Assembly: GCF_037026685.1 (NCBI RefSeq)
Contig: NZ_JBANET010000012.1
Coordinates: forward strand, 62,001 to 126,000
Direction of reading: 5' to 3'
Origin: Orrella sp037026685
GTDB taxonomy: Bacteria > Pseudomonadota > Gammaproteobacteria > Burkholderiales > Burkholderiaceae_B
Length of the DNA stretch: 64,000 nt
Position numbers and translations under genes: made by a program. This document shows, piece after piece, positions 48,653 to 57,378 of the stretch. A model generated the notes under the pieces. The model was given only the letters and a program-made list of their open reading frames with translations, searched no databases and was not told the origin of the DNA. The stretch's first letter is position 1. The number at the start of each line of letters is the position of its first letter.

Positions 48653-50193
48653 TGGTCCAGGCGCTCCAGGGTTTGCTCGCCGGCCACCAGGCCCAGCCGG
48701 GTGCGGCGCCAAAGGATGTCCTCGGCGCTGCGGGCCCACTCGTTCTCGGCCAGCCAGCGCACTTCGGCCTCGAGCAGGCCGGCGCCGAAGTCCTCGCCCA
48801 GGTCGGCCATGCCTTGCGCTGCGCCCAGCAGCAGCTCGGTCAGCGTGCCATAGGTGTGCACGTAGCGATGGGCCAGGGCCGGCGGCAGCCAGCGGTAGCG
48901 GTCCTGCAGCGCCGCCAGGTAGGCGGCCGGGTCGGCCCCCGGCATGTTGGCCCCGGGCAGCGGCGCGCTGGCGGTCCAGTCCTCGCGGCGGCCCGTGTAG
49001 GGCGCCAGCTTCTGCATGGCGTGCTGGGCAAGCTGGCGATAGGTGGTGATCTTGCCGCCGAACACCGACAGCAGCACGGGCTCGCCGCCGCGCCCGCCGC
49101 GCACGTCGAAGACGTAGTCGCGCGTGACGGTCGAGAGATCGCCCTGGGCGTCGTCGTACAGCGGGCGCACGCCCGAATAGCTCCAGGCGATGTCCCGGGC
49201 GCTGATCTGCTGCTTGAAATAGCGGTTGACCGCGCGGCACAGGTAGTCGGTCTCTTCGGGGCTGATGCGCGCCTGCGACGGGTCGCCGTCGAAGGCCACC
49301 TCGGTGGTGCCGATCAGGCTGTAGCGGTCCTGGTAGGGGATCACGAAGACGATGCGCCGGTCGTCGTTCTGCAGGATGTAGGCGTGCTCGCCCTCGTAGA
49401 GCCGGGGCACGGTGAAATGGCTGCCCTTGACCAGCCGGAGCTTGTTGGTGACCGGCCCCATGCCAGCCTGGCTGGCGATCAGCGACTGCAGGGCATGCAC
49501 CCAAGGGCCGGTGGCGTTGACCAGAATGCGGGCGTTGACCGTGACCTCGCGGCCCTCGAGCGTGCGCAGGCGCGCCCGCCAGCCGGGCGTGCCCGGCTCG
49601 GCGCCGGGCGGGCCGCAGCCTTCCAGCCGGCGCAGCCCCACGCATTCGTGCCGGGTGAGCACGGTGGCGCCGCGCTCGCAGGCGTCCATGGCGTTGAGCA
49701 CCACCAGCCGCGCGTCGTCCACGCTGCAATCGGAATAGGCAAAGCCGGTGGCCAGGTCGGCGCGCAGGGGCACGCCGGCCGGATCGCTGCGCAGGGCCAG
49801 GCGCCGCGCGCCGGGCAGGCGCGGCGAGCGGCGCGCCAGGTGGTCGTACAGGAACAGGCCCAGGCGCAGCATCCAGGCCGGGCGCAGGTGCCGGTCGTGC
49901 GGCAGCACGAAGCGCATGGGATGCACGATGTGCGCGGCGTTGTTCAGCAGCACCTCGCGCTCGGCCAGGGCCTCGCGCACCAGGCGGAACTCGCCGTGCT
50001 CCAGATAGCGCAGGCCGCCATGCACCAGCTTGCTGCTGGCCGAGGAGGTGGCCTGGGCCAGGTCGCCGCGCTCGCACAGCAGCACCTTCAGGCCGCGGCC
50101 GGCCGCATCGCGGGCGATGCCCGCGCCGTTGATGCCGCCGCCCACGACCAGCAGGTCGACGTCGTGGTGGCTGGCTGGCTGCTCGCTGGTCAT
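48634..50193 (-). CDS. glpD: Aerobic glycerol-3-phosphate dehydrogenase
   Basis: 519-aa FAD-dependent, membrane-associated enzyme oxidising sn-glycerol-3-phosphate to dihydroxyacetone phosphate and feeding electrons to the quinone pool. FAD motif VDLLVVGGGINGAGIARDAAGRGLKVLLCERGDLAQATSSASSKLVHGGLRYLE is diagnostic of GlpD. C-terminal DAO_C domain present. The ATG at 50193 (MTSEQPASHHDVD) is preferred to a frame extension of nine codons. Divergent from ribBA. Confidence 0.95.
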   Translation of the reverse strand: MTSEQPASHHDVDLLVVGGGINGAGIARDAAGRGLKVLLCERGDLAQATSSASSKLVHGGLRYLEHGEFRLVREALAEREVLLNNAAHIVHPMRFVLPHDRHLRPAWMLRLGLFLYDHLARRSPRLPGARRLALRSDPAGVPLRADLATGFAYSDCSVDDARLVVLNAMDACERGATVLTRHECVGLRRLEGCGPPGAEPGTPGWRARLRTLEGREVTVNARILVNATGPWVHALQSLIASQAGMGPVTNKLRLVKGSHFTVPRLYEGEHAYILQNDDRRIVFVIPYQDRYSLIGTTEVAFDGDPSQARISPEETDYLCRAVNRYFKQQISARDIAWSYSGVRPLYDDAQGDLSTVTRDYVFDVRGGRGGEPVLLSVFGGKITTYRQLAQHAMQKLAPYTGRREDWTASAPLPGANMPGADPAAYLAALQDRYRWLPPALAHRYVHTYGTLTELLLGAAQGMADLGEDFGAGLLEAEVRWLAENEWARSAEDILWRRTRLGLVAGEQTLERLDQWLAAR

Positions 50194-50307
50194 GGCGTAT
50201 CGGGGACAGGGTCGGTGCAATGCAGTTTACCTTGCGGGCCGGGCCGGCGCGCTGGCCTTTCGCGGCGGCGCTAAAATGCCGGTTTGATCCGCCTTGCCGG
50301 TCCCGCC

Positions 50308-51513
50308 ATGTCCGCCTCCAGCACCCACACCCTTTCCGCCGTCCCCAGCGACAAGCCGCTGGGCGAGTTCTCCATTTCCCCTGTCGGCGAGATCATCGCC
50401 GAGCTGCGCGCCGGGCGCATGGTCATCCTGGTGGACGAGGAAGACCGCGAAAACGAGGGCGACCTGCTGATGGCGGCCGAGTTCGTCACGCCCGAGGCCA
50501 TCAATTTCATGGTCACCCACGGGCGCGGGCTAGTCTGCCTGACCCTGACCGAAGAGCGCTGCCGCCAGCTCGACCTGCCCTTGATGGCCAGCCGCAACGG
50601 CACGCGCTACGGCACCAACTTCACCGTCTCGATCGAGGCCGCGCAGGGCGTGGAAACCGGCATCTCGGCGGCCGACCGCGCCCGCACCATCCTGGCAGCA
50701 GTGGCGCGCGATGCCAAGCCCGAGGACCTGGTGCAGCCGGGCCACATCTTCCCGGTCAAGGCCGTGCGCGGCGGCGTGCTGGTGCGCGCCGGCCACACCG
50801 AGGCCGGCTGCGACCTGACCCAGATGGCGGGGCTGACCCCGGCGGCGGTCATCTGCGAGATCCTCAAGCCCGACGGCACGATGGCGCGCCTGCCCGACCT
50901 GGTCCGCTTCGCCCAGCAGCACGGGCTCAAGATCGGCACCATCGCCGACCTGATCCAGTACCGCAACGAACACGAGTCGGTGGTCGAGCGCGTGGCCAGC
51001 ACCACGATGGAGACGCCCTGGGGCACCTTCCAGGCCCACGCCTATCGCGACACGGCCAGCGGCGCGCCGCACCTGGCGCTGGTGCACGGCACCGTCAGGC
51101 CCGACGCCGAAACGCTGGTGCGGGTGCACGAGCCCACCTCGGTGCTGGACCTGCTCGATGCCGGCGCCGGCCAGCACAGCTGGGGCGTGCGGCGCGCCAT
51201 GCAGGCCATCGCCGGCAGTTCGGCCGGCGTGCTGGTGCTGATGAACTGCGCCGAGCCGGCCGAGCTGTTCTTCCGGCAGGCCGGGCAATGGGGCAAGCCG
51301 GCCGGCCAGGCCGCGCCCCAGCGCGACGGCGGCCGCCTGGACCTGCGCACCTACGGCATCGGCGCGCAGATCCTGCGCGACCTGAACGTCGGCCAGATGC
51401 GCCTGCTGGCGCGCCCGCGCAAGATGCCCAGTATCATGGCCGGCTTCGGCCTGGAAATTACGGGTTACGATTGCGACCCCCCACCCACCCCGCAGGAAGG
51501 CAGCGCACCATGA
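50308..51513 (+). CDS. ribB: 3,4-dihydroxy-2-butanone-4-phosphate synthase with degenerate GTP cyclohydrolase II domain
   Basis: 401 aa. The N-terminal RibB domain is intact (AGRMVILVDEEDRENEGDLLMAAEF, HGRGLVCLTLTEERC, HTEAGCDLTQMAGL), making dihydroxybutanone phosphate from ribulose-5-phosphate for riboflavin. The C-terminal half aligns with GTP cyclohydrolase II, but the zinc-binding Cys-x10-Cys-x-Cys stretch is replaced by HEPTSVLDLLDAGAGQHSWG with no Cys, so that half is probably not catalytic and a separate ribA is expected elsewhere. ATG at 50308; an upstream in-frame TTG is less likely. ribH starts four bases before its stop ends. No FMN riboswitch is seen in the short leader. Confidence 0.92.
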   Translation: MSASSTHTLSAVPSDKPLGEFSISPVGEIIAELRAGRMVILVDEEDRENEGDLLMAAEFVTPEAINFMVTHGRGLVCLTLTEERCRQLDLPLMASRNGTRYGTNFTVSIEAAQGVETGISAADRARTILAAVARDAKPEDLVQPGHIFPVKAVRGGVLVRAGHTEAGCDLTQMAGLTPAAVICEILKPDGTMARLPDLVRFAQQHGLKIGTIADLIQYRNEHESVVERVASTTMETPWGTFQAHAYRDTASGAPHLALVHGTVRPDAETLVRVHEPTSVLDLLDAGAGQHSWGVRRAMQAIAGSSAGVLVLMNCAEPAELFFRQAGQWGKPAGQAAPQRDGGRLDLRTYGIGAQILRDLNVGQMRLLARPRKMPSIMAGFGLEITGYDCDPPPTPQEGSAP

Positions 51514-52034
51514 ATCCCTACACCATCGATCCGGACACCAACGGCGAAGGCCTGCACATCGGTATCGTGCGCGCGCGCTTTAACGAAGAAATCGGCATGG
51601 CCGAGCTGCAGGCCTGCCTGCAAGAGCTGGCCGAGCTGGGCGTGGACGAGCGCGACGTCATGGTCGTGAGCGTGCCCGGCGCGCTCGAGCTGGGTATCGC
51701 GCTGGCGCAGCTGGCCGACACGCGCGAGTTCGACGCCCTGATCGCGCTGGGCGCGGTCGTGCGCGGCGAGACCTACCATTTCGAAGTGGTCAGCAACGAG
51801 AGCGCCGCGCAGATCTCGCGCGTCGCGCTCGAATCGGGCATCCCGGTCGCCAACGGCGTGCTGACCACCGACACCGACGAACAGGCCCAGGCCCGCGCCG
51901 CCGAGAAGGGCCGCGATTGCGCCCGCACCGCCATCGAGATGGCCAACCTGATGGCCGCGCTCGAGCCCGAGGCCGACGACGAAGACGACGAGGACGAAGA
52001 TTTTGACGACGACGAACAAGACGAACGCCGCTGA
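51510..52034 (+). CDS. ribH: 6,7-dimethyl-8-ribityllumazine synthase with acidic C-terminal tail
   Basis: 174 aa. Condenses 5-amino-6-ribitylaminouracil with dihydroxybutanone phosphate in riboflavin synthesis. IGIVRARFNEEI, VPGALELGIALAQL and the catalytic His in GAVVRGETYHFEVV are conserved. The normal fold ends around residue 153 (NLMAALEPEA); the remaining ~20 residues are almost all Asp/Glu. The ATG overlaps the ribB stop (ATGA), and nusB starts inside the acidic tail. Confidence 0.95.
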   Translation: MNPYTIDPDTNGEGLHIGIVRARFNEEIGMAELQACLQELAELGVDERDVMVVSVPGALELGIALAQLADTREFDALIALGAVVRGETYHFEVVSNESAAQISRVALESGIPVANGVLTTDTDEQAQARAAEKGRDCARTAIEMANLMAALEPEADDEDDEDEDFDDDEQDERR

Positions 52035-52497
52035 AGGCGCAACCGGGCGCAGCGCCCGGCGCCGCGCGCGCGAGTTCGCGCTGCAGGGCATCTATGCCTG
52101 GCTGCTGCGCGGCGGCGAAGGCACGCAGGATGCCGGCGAGATCGACGCCCACATCCGTGATTCCGAGGACTTCGCCGAGGCCGACGCGGCCTGGTTCAAG
52201 ACGCTGCTGTACGGCGTGCTGAACCAGGCGCCGGCCCTGCGCGAGCGTTTCGCCCCCTTCGTCGACCGGCCGCTGGCCGAGCTTTCGCCGGTCGAGCACG
52301 GCATCCTGCTGATCGGCAGCTACGAGCTGGTGCAGCACGTGGAAGTGCCCTACAAGGTGGCCATCAACGAGGCGGTCGAACTGGCCAAGTCCTTTGGCGG
52401 CACCGACGGCTTCAAGTTCGTCAACGGCGTGCTGGACAAGCTGGCCGCCGAGGTGCGCGCCGCCGAAGTCCAGGCCGTGGCCCGGCGGCGCGCCTAG
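52003..52497 (+). CDS. nusB: Transcription antitermination factor NusB
   Basis: 164 aa. NusB binds boxA with S10 and supports rRNA antitermination. Core: RRRAREFALQGIYAWLL at the start, PVEHGILLIGSYELVQHVEVPYKVAINEAVELAKSFGGTDGFKFVNGVLDKLA at the end. The frame opens with TTG at 52003, 32 bases before the ribH stop, giving a basic/polar leader MTTTNKTNAAEGATG. No ATG is available before the conserved domain; the ribosome-binding site is GAGGA inside ribH. The ribH-nusB-thiL order is widely conserved. Confidence 0.93.
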   Translation: MTTTNKTNAAEGATGRSARRRAREFALQGIYAWLLRGGEGTQDAGEIDAHIRDSEDFAEADAAWFKTLLYGVLNQAPALRERFAPFVDRPLAELSPVEHGILLIGSYELVQHVEVPYKVAINEAVELAKSFGGTDGFKFVNGVLDKLAAEVRAAEVQAVARRRA

Positions 52498-52548
52498 CGC
52501 GGCAGGCTGCGCGCGCCGGGGCGCCGGCCGCCACAGGAGGGCATTCCC

Positions 52549-53520
52549 ATGACCGCCGAATTCGACCTCATCGCCCGCCACTTCAGCCGGCCGGTGCCGG
52601 CCGGCATGCTGGGCGCTGGCGACGACTGCGCGCTGATGCCCGTCCCGCCCGGGCGCCAGCTGGCCGCCAGCACCGACATGCTGCTGTGCGGCCGGCACTT
52701 CTTTCCCGACGTCGATCCGGCCGCCCTGGGGCACAAGGCCCTGGCGGTCAATCTTTCCGACCTGGCCGCGATGGGCGCCCAGCCGCTGGGCTGCCTGCTG
52801 GGGCTGGCGCTGCCGCGCGCCGACGATGCGTGGCTGGCGGCCTTTGCCGACGGCTTCTACGCCTTGGCCGAGCGCCACGGCTGTCCCCTGGCCGGCGGCG
52901 ACACCACCCGGGGCAAGGAGCTGGCCATCAGCGTAACGGTGTTCGGCGCCATCGATCCTGACCGGGCCTTGCCCCGTTCGGCGGCGCAAGCCGGCGACGA
53001 CATCTGGGTATCCGGCGAGCTGGGCGCGGCCGACCTGGCGCTGCGGCTGATGCAGGGCAGCCTGCCCGCCGACCCCGCCCGCCTGGCCCTGGCCCGCGTG
53101 GCGCTCGAATGGCCCGCCCCGCAGCTGGCGCTGGGGCGCGAGCTGGCCGGCATCGCGCATGCCGCCATCGACATCTCCGACGGCCTGATGCAGGACCTGG
53201 GGCATATCCTGGCCGCCAGCGGCTGCGGCGCCGAGTTGCGCTATGCCAGCGTGCCGGCGCACGAAAGCCTGCAGGGCGTGCCCGAGCCGGTGCGCCGCCA
53301 GGCGCTGCTGGCCGGCGGCGATGCCTACCAGCTCTGTTTCACGGCCGCGCCGGCCCGGCGCGCGCGTATCGAGCAGGCTGGCGCGCGCGCCGGCGCACGG
53401 GTGACCCTCATCGGCACCGTGCAGGCCGAGCCCGGCCTGCGCGTGCGCCTGCCCGATGGCGGCCTGCTGCCGCCCATGCCCGGGGGCTTTGACCATTTCC
53501 GGGATGCGCATGGCGCTTGA
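52549..53520 (+). CDS. thiL: Thiamine-monophosphate kinase
   Basis: 323 aa. Phosphorylates thiamine monophosphate to the active pyrophosphate form. AIR-synthase-like fold: GAGDDCAL, STDMLLCGRHFFPD, HKALAVNLSDLAAMGAQPLG, GGDTTRGKELAISVTVFG, AIDISDGLMQDLGHIL, LAGGDAYQLCF. The ATG follows CAGGAGGG. pgpA begins 11 bases before its stop ends. Confidence 0.95.
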   Translation: MTAEFDLIARHFSRPVPAGMLGAGDDCALMPVPPGRQLAASTDMLLCGRHFFPDVDPAALGHKALAVNLSDLAAMGAQPLGCLLGLALPRADDAWLAAFADGFYALAERHGCPLAGGDTTRGKELAISVTVFGAIDPDRALPRSAAQAGDDIWVSGELGAADLALRLMQGSLPADPARLALARVALEWPAPQLALGRELAGIAHAAIDISDGLMQDLGHILAASGCGAELRYASVPAHESLQGVPEPVRRQALLAGGDAYQLCFTAAPARRARIEQAGARAGARVTLIGTVQAEPGLRVRLPDGGLLPPMPGGFDHFRDAHGA

Positions 53521-54043
53521 TCCCCGCCCCGAACCCCGCAAACGCAAGGAAAGGCTGGACTGGCCCAGCCTGGGCTGGGTCTGCCGCGATCCGGGCAGGC
53601 TGATCATGTTCGGCTTCGGCAGCGGGCTGCTGCGGCCGGGCCCCGGCACCTGGGGCACCCTGCTGGCCTGGGGGCTGTGGGTGCTGGCCGCGCCTTCCTC
53701 GCCGGACTGGGCGGTGGGGCTGTTCCTGCTGGCGGCCTATGCCTATGGCTGCTGGGCGGCGCAGCGGGTGGGCCGCGAACTGGGCGTGTCCGACCACAGC
53801 GGCATGGTCTGGGACGAAATGGTCGCCTTCTGGCTGGTGTTGTGGCTCACTCCTGGTACGCTTATGGGACAGGCCTGCGCCTTTGCGCTCTTTCGGCTGT
53901 TCGACATCGCCAAGCCTGCGCCCATCCGCCAGTTCGACCGGCGGCTGAAAAACGGCTTTGGCGCCATGTTCGACGACCTGCTGGCGGCCTTGTTCACCCT
54001 GTTGACCCTTGCCATTGCCGTACGACTCGGAGCGCCCCTATGA
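53510..54043 (+). CDS. pgpA: Phosphatidylglycerophosphatase A
   Basis: 177-aa inner-membrane enzyme that dephosphorylates phosphatidylglycerophosphate to phosphatidylglycerol. Family motifs: FGSGLLRPGPGTWGTLLAW, GVSDHSGMVWDEMVAFWL, FRLFDIAKPAPIRQFDRRLKNGFGAMFDDLLA. Four hydrophobic segments. ATG at 53510 (MALDPRPE); the ATG two codons upstream is an alternative. Overlaps thiL and pncC, so the block is tightly coupled. Confidence 0.94.
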   Translation: MALDPRPEPRKRKERLDWPSLGWVCRDPGRLIMFGFGSGLLRPGPGTWGTLLAWGLWVLAAPSSPDWAVGLFLLAAYAYGCWAAQRVGRELGVSDHSGMVWDEMVAFWLVLWLTPGTLMGQACAFALFRLFDIAKPAPIRQFDRRLKNGFGAMFDDLLAALFTLLTLAIAVRLGAPL

Positions 54044-54612
54044 GCAGCGATCCCGCCCCGCCCCAAAGTCCTGACGAGGCCGCCGCCTTGCAGGCGGCAG
54101 GCGCCTCGCATGCGCGGCTCAGTTTTCCCGAGGTGCTCACGCTGGCCGACGTGCTGCAGGCCCGGCTATGGAAAATAGCGGTGGCCGAGTCGTGCACCGG
54201 CGGGCTGCTGGCCGCCTCGCTGACCGAGCTGCCCGGCTCCAGCGCCTGGTTCGAGCGCGGCTTCGTCACCTACAGCAACGAGGCCAAGATCGAGCAGTTG
54301 GGCGTGGCGCCGCAGATCCTGGCCGAGCACGGGGCGGTCAGCGAGCAGGTCGCCCGCCAGATGGCCACCGGCGTGCTGGCCGCGGCGCAGCAGGCCAACG
54401 TGGCGGTGTCCATCACGGGCATCGCCGGGCCGGGCGGCGCGGTGCCGGGCAAGCCGGTGGGCACGGTGTGCTTCGGCTTTGCCCAGCGCGGGCCGGACGG
54501 CCTGCTGGTGTGCGCCAGCACCCGGCACTTCGACGGCGACCGGGCCGCGGTGCGCGCGGCCTCGGTGCAATACGTGCTGCGCACGCTGGCGCTGTTCAGC
54601 GCACAGCGTTGA
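54040..54612 (+). CDS. pncC: Nicotinamide-nucleotide amidohydrolase (CinA C-terminal family)
   Basis: 190 aa. Hydrolyses NMN to NaMN in pyridine-nucleotide recycling. Core: KIAVAESCTGGLLAASLTELPGSSAWFERGFVTYSNEAKIEQLGV and SITGIAGPGGAVPGKPVGTVCFG. It consists of the CinA domain only, without the N-terminal MoeA-like part. A ~30-residue polar leader precedes the fold. The ATG overlaps the pgpA stop. Its 3' end overlaps the convergent pyrF by 17 bases. Confidence 0.93.
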   Translation: MSSDPAPPQSPDEAAALQAAGASHARLSFPEVLTLADVLQARLWKIAVAESCTGGLLAASLTELPGSSAWFERGFVTYSNEAKIEQLGVAPQILAEHGAVSEQVARQMATGVLAAAQQANVAVSITGIAGPGGAVPGKPVGTVCFGFAQRGPDGLLVCASTRHFDGDRAAVRAASVQYVLRTLALFSAQR

Positions 54613-55414
54613 TCGCGTCGCGGGTCTGGCGCGCGGCGCGCGCGGCGGCCTGGCGCCATTGCTCGCCGCCGCCGGCATACAGGATCGCCCGCGACGAATT
54701 GATCATCATGCCCGTGCCGGCCGCATTGCGGCCGGCGCGCACCGTGGCCGGTATGTCGCCGCCCTGCGCGCCGATGCCCGGCACCAGCAGGGGCAGGTGT
54801 TCGCCGACCCGCCGGCGCACCGCGGCCAGTTCCTCGGGAAACGTCGCGCCCACCACCAGCGCGCATTGGCCGTGGGTGTTCCATTGCCCGGCGACCATGT
54901 CGGCCACCCGCAGGTACAGCGGATCGCCGTTGTCGGTGCGCAGGAACTGCAGGTCCGAGCCGCCCGGGTTGGAAGTGCGGCACAGCACGATCACGCCGCG
55001 GTCGCGCCAGGCCAGGTAGGGCTCGACCGAATCGAAGCCCATGTAGGGGCTGACCGTGACGGCATCGGCCTGGTAGCGCTCGAAGGCCTCGCGCGCGTAG
55101 TTCTCGGCGGTGGCGCCGATGTCGCCGCGCTTGGAATCCAGCACGATGGGCAGGCCCGGGTGATGGGTGCGGATGTGCGCGCACAGGGCCTCGAGCTGGG
55201 CCTCGGCGCGCTCGGCGGCGAAATAGGCGATCTGCGGCTTGAAGCCGCAGACGTAGGGCGCGGTGGCATCGACGATGGCGGTGCAAAAGCGCAGGATGGC
55301 GTCGGGCTGGCCCGCGAACTCGGCCGGAAAGCGGCGCGGGTCCGGGTCCAGCCCCACCATCAGCAGGGAGTTCGAATCGGTCCAGGCCCGATCCAGTTTT
55401 TCGGTGAAGGTCAT
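54596..55414 (-). CDS. pyrF: Orotidine 5'-phosphate decarboxylase
   Basis: 272 aa, PyrF type 2. Last step of UMP synthesis. N-terminus MTFTEKLDRAWTDSNSLLMVGLDPDPRRFP, catalytic Lys/Asp array in VLDSKRGDIGATAENYAR, and SNPGGSDLQFL. Ten bases downstream of the NDH-2-like gene on the same strand. Confidence 0.96.
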   Translation of the reverse strand: MTFTEKLDRAWTDSNSLLMVGLDPDPRRFPAEFAGQPDAILRFCTAIVDATAPYVCGFKPQIAYFAAERAEAQLEALCAHIRTHHPGLPIVLDSKRGDIGATAENYAREAFERYQADAVTVSPYMGFDSVEPYLAWRDRGVIVLCRTSNPGGSDLQFLRTDNGDPLYLRVADMVAGQWNTHGQCALVVGATFPEELAAVRRRVGEHLPLLVPGIGAQGGDIPATVRAGRNAAGTGMMINSSRAILYAGGGEQWRQAAARAARQTRDAINAVR

Positions 55415-55424
55415 GGCGGTCCGG

Positions 55425-56735
55425 TCAGTGCAGCTTGACGCGCGGCTGGGTGCGCCGCATCAGCAGCCGCGCCAGCGCCAGCGTGGCGGTGCGGCCCACG
55501 CCCAGCACGGCGCGGTGGTGCATCAAGTGCAGGCTCATGTACATCAGGCGCGCCAGTGTACCGCTTACGAACAGGCCCTTGCCGGTGAGCTTGCCCATCA
55601 GGCTGCCGGCGCCGGCGTCCTGGCCCAGCGAAACCAGCGAGCCGTGGTCCTGGTAGACGTAGGGTTTTTGCGGCTCGGGCCGCCCGGCGATGCGCGCGCC
55701 CAGCAGCTCGGCCAGGTATTCGGCCTGCTGGTGCGCCGCCTGCGCGCGGGCCGGCACGGTGCGGCCGTCGCGCCAGGGCGCGGCGGCGCAGTCGCCCATG
55801 GCCAGGATGTGCGGATCTTCGGTGTGCAGGCGGGCATCGACCTCGATCTGCCCGATCCGGTTCTGGGGCAGCCCCAGCCGGGCCGCCACGGGCAGGCCCC
55901 GGATGCCCGCCGCCCACATGCACAGGCTGGCCGGAAAGCTGCGGCCGTCGGCGGTGCGCACTTCGTTGGCCGCCACCTCGGAGACGCGGCAGTCGGTGTG
56001 CACCCGCACCCCCACCTCGGCCAGCCGCGCCATGGCGGCCTCGGAGATGCGCTCGGGCAGGGCGCCCAGGATGCGCGGTCCGCCCTCGAGCAGCGTCAGC
56101 GTCATGTCGCGCTCGGGCCGGAAGTGGCTCAGTCCGTAGGCGCTGACCACGTGCCCGGCTTCGTACAGCTCGACCGACAGTTCCACGCCGGTGGCCCCGC
56201 CGCCCACGATCACCAGGTCCAGCTTGGCCTGCGGGTCGGTGCGCCGGGCCTCGTTGAGCTTGACCATGGCCTGCAGGATCAGCAGGCGAAAGCGCTCGGC
56301 CTGCTCGACCGTATCGAGCGTGACGGCATGCTGCTCGGCCCCCGGGGTGCCGAAGAAGTGGGAGGTGCTGCCGATGGCCAGCACCAGCGTGTCGTAGGAC
56401 AGCATGCGCTCGGGCACGACCTGCTCGCCGTCGGGCGTGGCCACGGCCGAGATCCGCAAGGTGCGGGCCTGGCGGTCCACGTCCAGCATGCTGCCCAGCA
56501 CGAAGGTGAACCGGTTCAGGCGGGCCAGCATCAGGTAGGACAGGCCTTCCTGCTGCACGTCCATGGTGCCGGCGGCCGCTTCGTGCAGCGAGGGCTTCCA
56601 GACGTGCAGGGGCCGCGCATCGACCAGGGTGACGGCCTGCGGGCCGTAGCGCCGGCCCAGCCTGGCGGCCAGTTCCAGGCCGCCGGCGCCGCCGCCGACG
56701 ATCACGACGCGGTGAGGAGGGGACTTTTCAGGCAT
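55425..56735 (-). CDS. Type II NADH dehydrogenase-like FAD oxidoreductase
   Basis: 436 aa. Two dinucleotide folds: FAD site VVIVGGGAGGLELAARLG at the N-terminus, NAD(P)H site LVIVGGGATGVELSVELYE around residue 175, and the second FAD motif ILAMGDCAAAPW. A quinone-reducing NDH-2 is the best reading (AHQQAEYL and the C-terminal hydrophobic/amphipathic YMSLHLMHHRAVLGVGRTATLALARLL segment for membrane binding). It would oxidise NADH without pumping protons. Confidence 0.9.
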   Translation of the reverse strand: MPEKSPPHRVVIVGGGAGGLELAARLGRRYGPQAVTLVDARPLHVWKPSLHEAAAGTMDVQQEGLSYLMLARLNRFTFVLGSMLDVDRQARTLRISAVATPDGEQVVPERMLSYDTLVLAIGSTSHFFGTPGAEQHAVTLDTVEQAERFRLLILQAMVKLNEARRTDPQAKLDLVIVGGGATGVELSVELYEAGHVVSAYGLSHFRPERDMTLTLLEGGPRILGALPERISEAAMARLAEVGVRVHTDCRVSEVAANEVRTADGRSFPASLCMWAAGIRGLPVAARLGLPQNRIGQIEVDARLHTEDPHILAMGDCAAAPWRDGRTVPARAQAAHQQAEYLAELLGARIAGRPEPQKPYVYQDHGSLVSLGQDAGAGSLMGKLTGKGLFVSGTLARLMYMSLHLMHHRAVLGVGRTATLALARLLMRRTQPRVKLH

Positions 56736-56870
56736 GGCGGGTGTCCGAGCGTTGAACCAGCCCTGAGTGTGCCGCGTCCGCCGCGGGGCGGCAAATGCAG
56801 GACGCTGCGGAGCTTTTCGGTGTGTATGCGGAGTTTGCGCGGCCCGGGAGACGGCGGGCTGGCCGCCGCC

Positions 56871-57272
56871 CTAGAAATGGTGCCCGAGATAGCGGCTCAC
56901 GCCGATGGTGACCCAGGTGGCCACGGTAAAGATCAGCGACAGCATGACCGCGGCGCTGCCCAGGTCCTTGGCGCGCCCGAGCAACGGATGGATCTCCACC
57001 GACAGGGCATCGGCCAGGGCCTCGATGGCCGAATTCAGCAGCTCGACCACCAGCACCAGCACCACGCACAGGATCAGCACCATGACTTCCAGGGCATTGC
57101 GGCCCAGGAAAAAGGCGGCGGGGATCAGCAGCATGGCCAGGGCCAGTTCGTGCCGGAACGCGGCTTCGTACTTCAGGGCGGCCTTGAAGCCCTGGAACGA
57201 GTAGCGCATGGCCTTGGCCAGGCGCCGGATGCCGCCAGTGCTTTTGTAGGGTGAGGAACCGGGTGTCGCCAT
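56871..57272 (-). CDS. dgkA: Diacylglycerol kinase
   Basis: 133-aa integral membrane enzyme. Three helices; signature EAAFRHELALAMLLIPAAFFLG and VELLNSAIEALADALSVEIHPLLGRAKDLGSAAVMLSL with the catalytic Glu residues. Recycles diacylglycerol from membrane-derived oligosaccharide synthesis. A Gly/Ser/Lys-rich N-terminal leader precedes the first conserved segment. Separate from the upstream YihY gene by about 100 bases. Confidence 0.95.
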   Translation of the reverse strand: MATPGSSPYKSTGGIRRLAKAMRYSFQGFKAALKYEAAFRHELALAMLLIPAAFFLGRNALEVMVLILCVVLVLVVELLNSAIEALADALSVEIHPLLGRAKDLGSAAVMLSLIFTVATWVTIGVSRYLGHHF

Positions 57273-57378
57273 GTCTGCCTGTACGGGCTGCCAAGAGGGC
57301 CGCGTTGCTAGCCGGCGCTGCCGTTGCCGGTGCGCATAAGATAACCGACCCGCCGGCCTTGCGGGAGCCCGGGCGCGT

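Noticed and set aside
50194..50307. FMN riboswitch before the riboflavin genes
   Set aside because: The gap is only about 114 bases and shows none of the conserved RFN-element sequence.
54596..54612. 17-base convergent overlap of pncC and pyrF
   Set aside because: Small tail-to-tail overlaps are common in compact genomes and need no special explanation.
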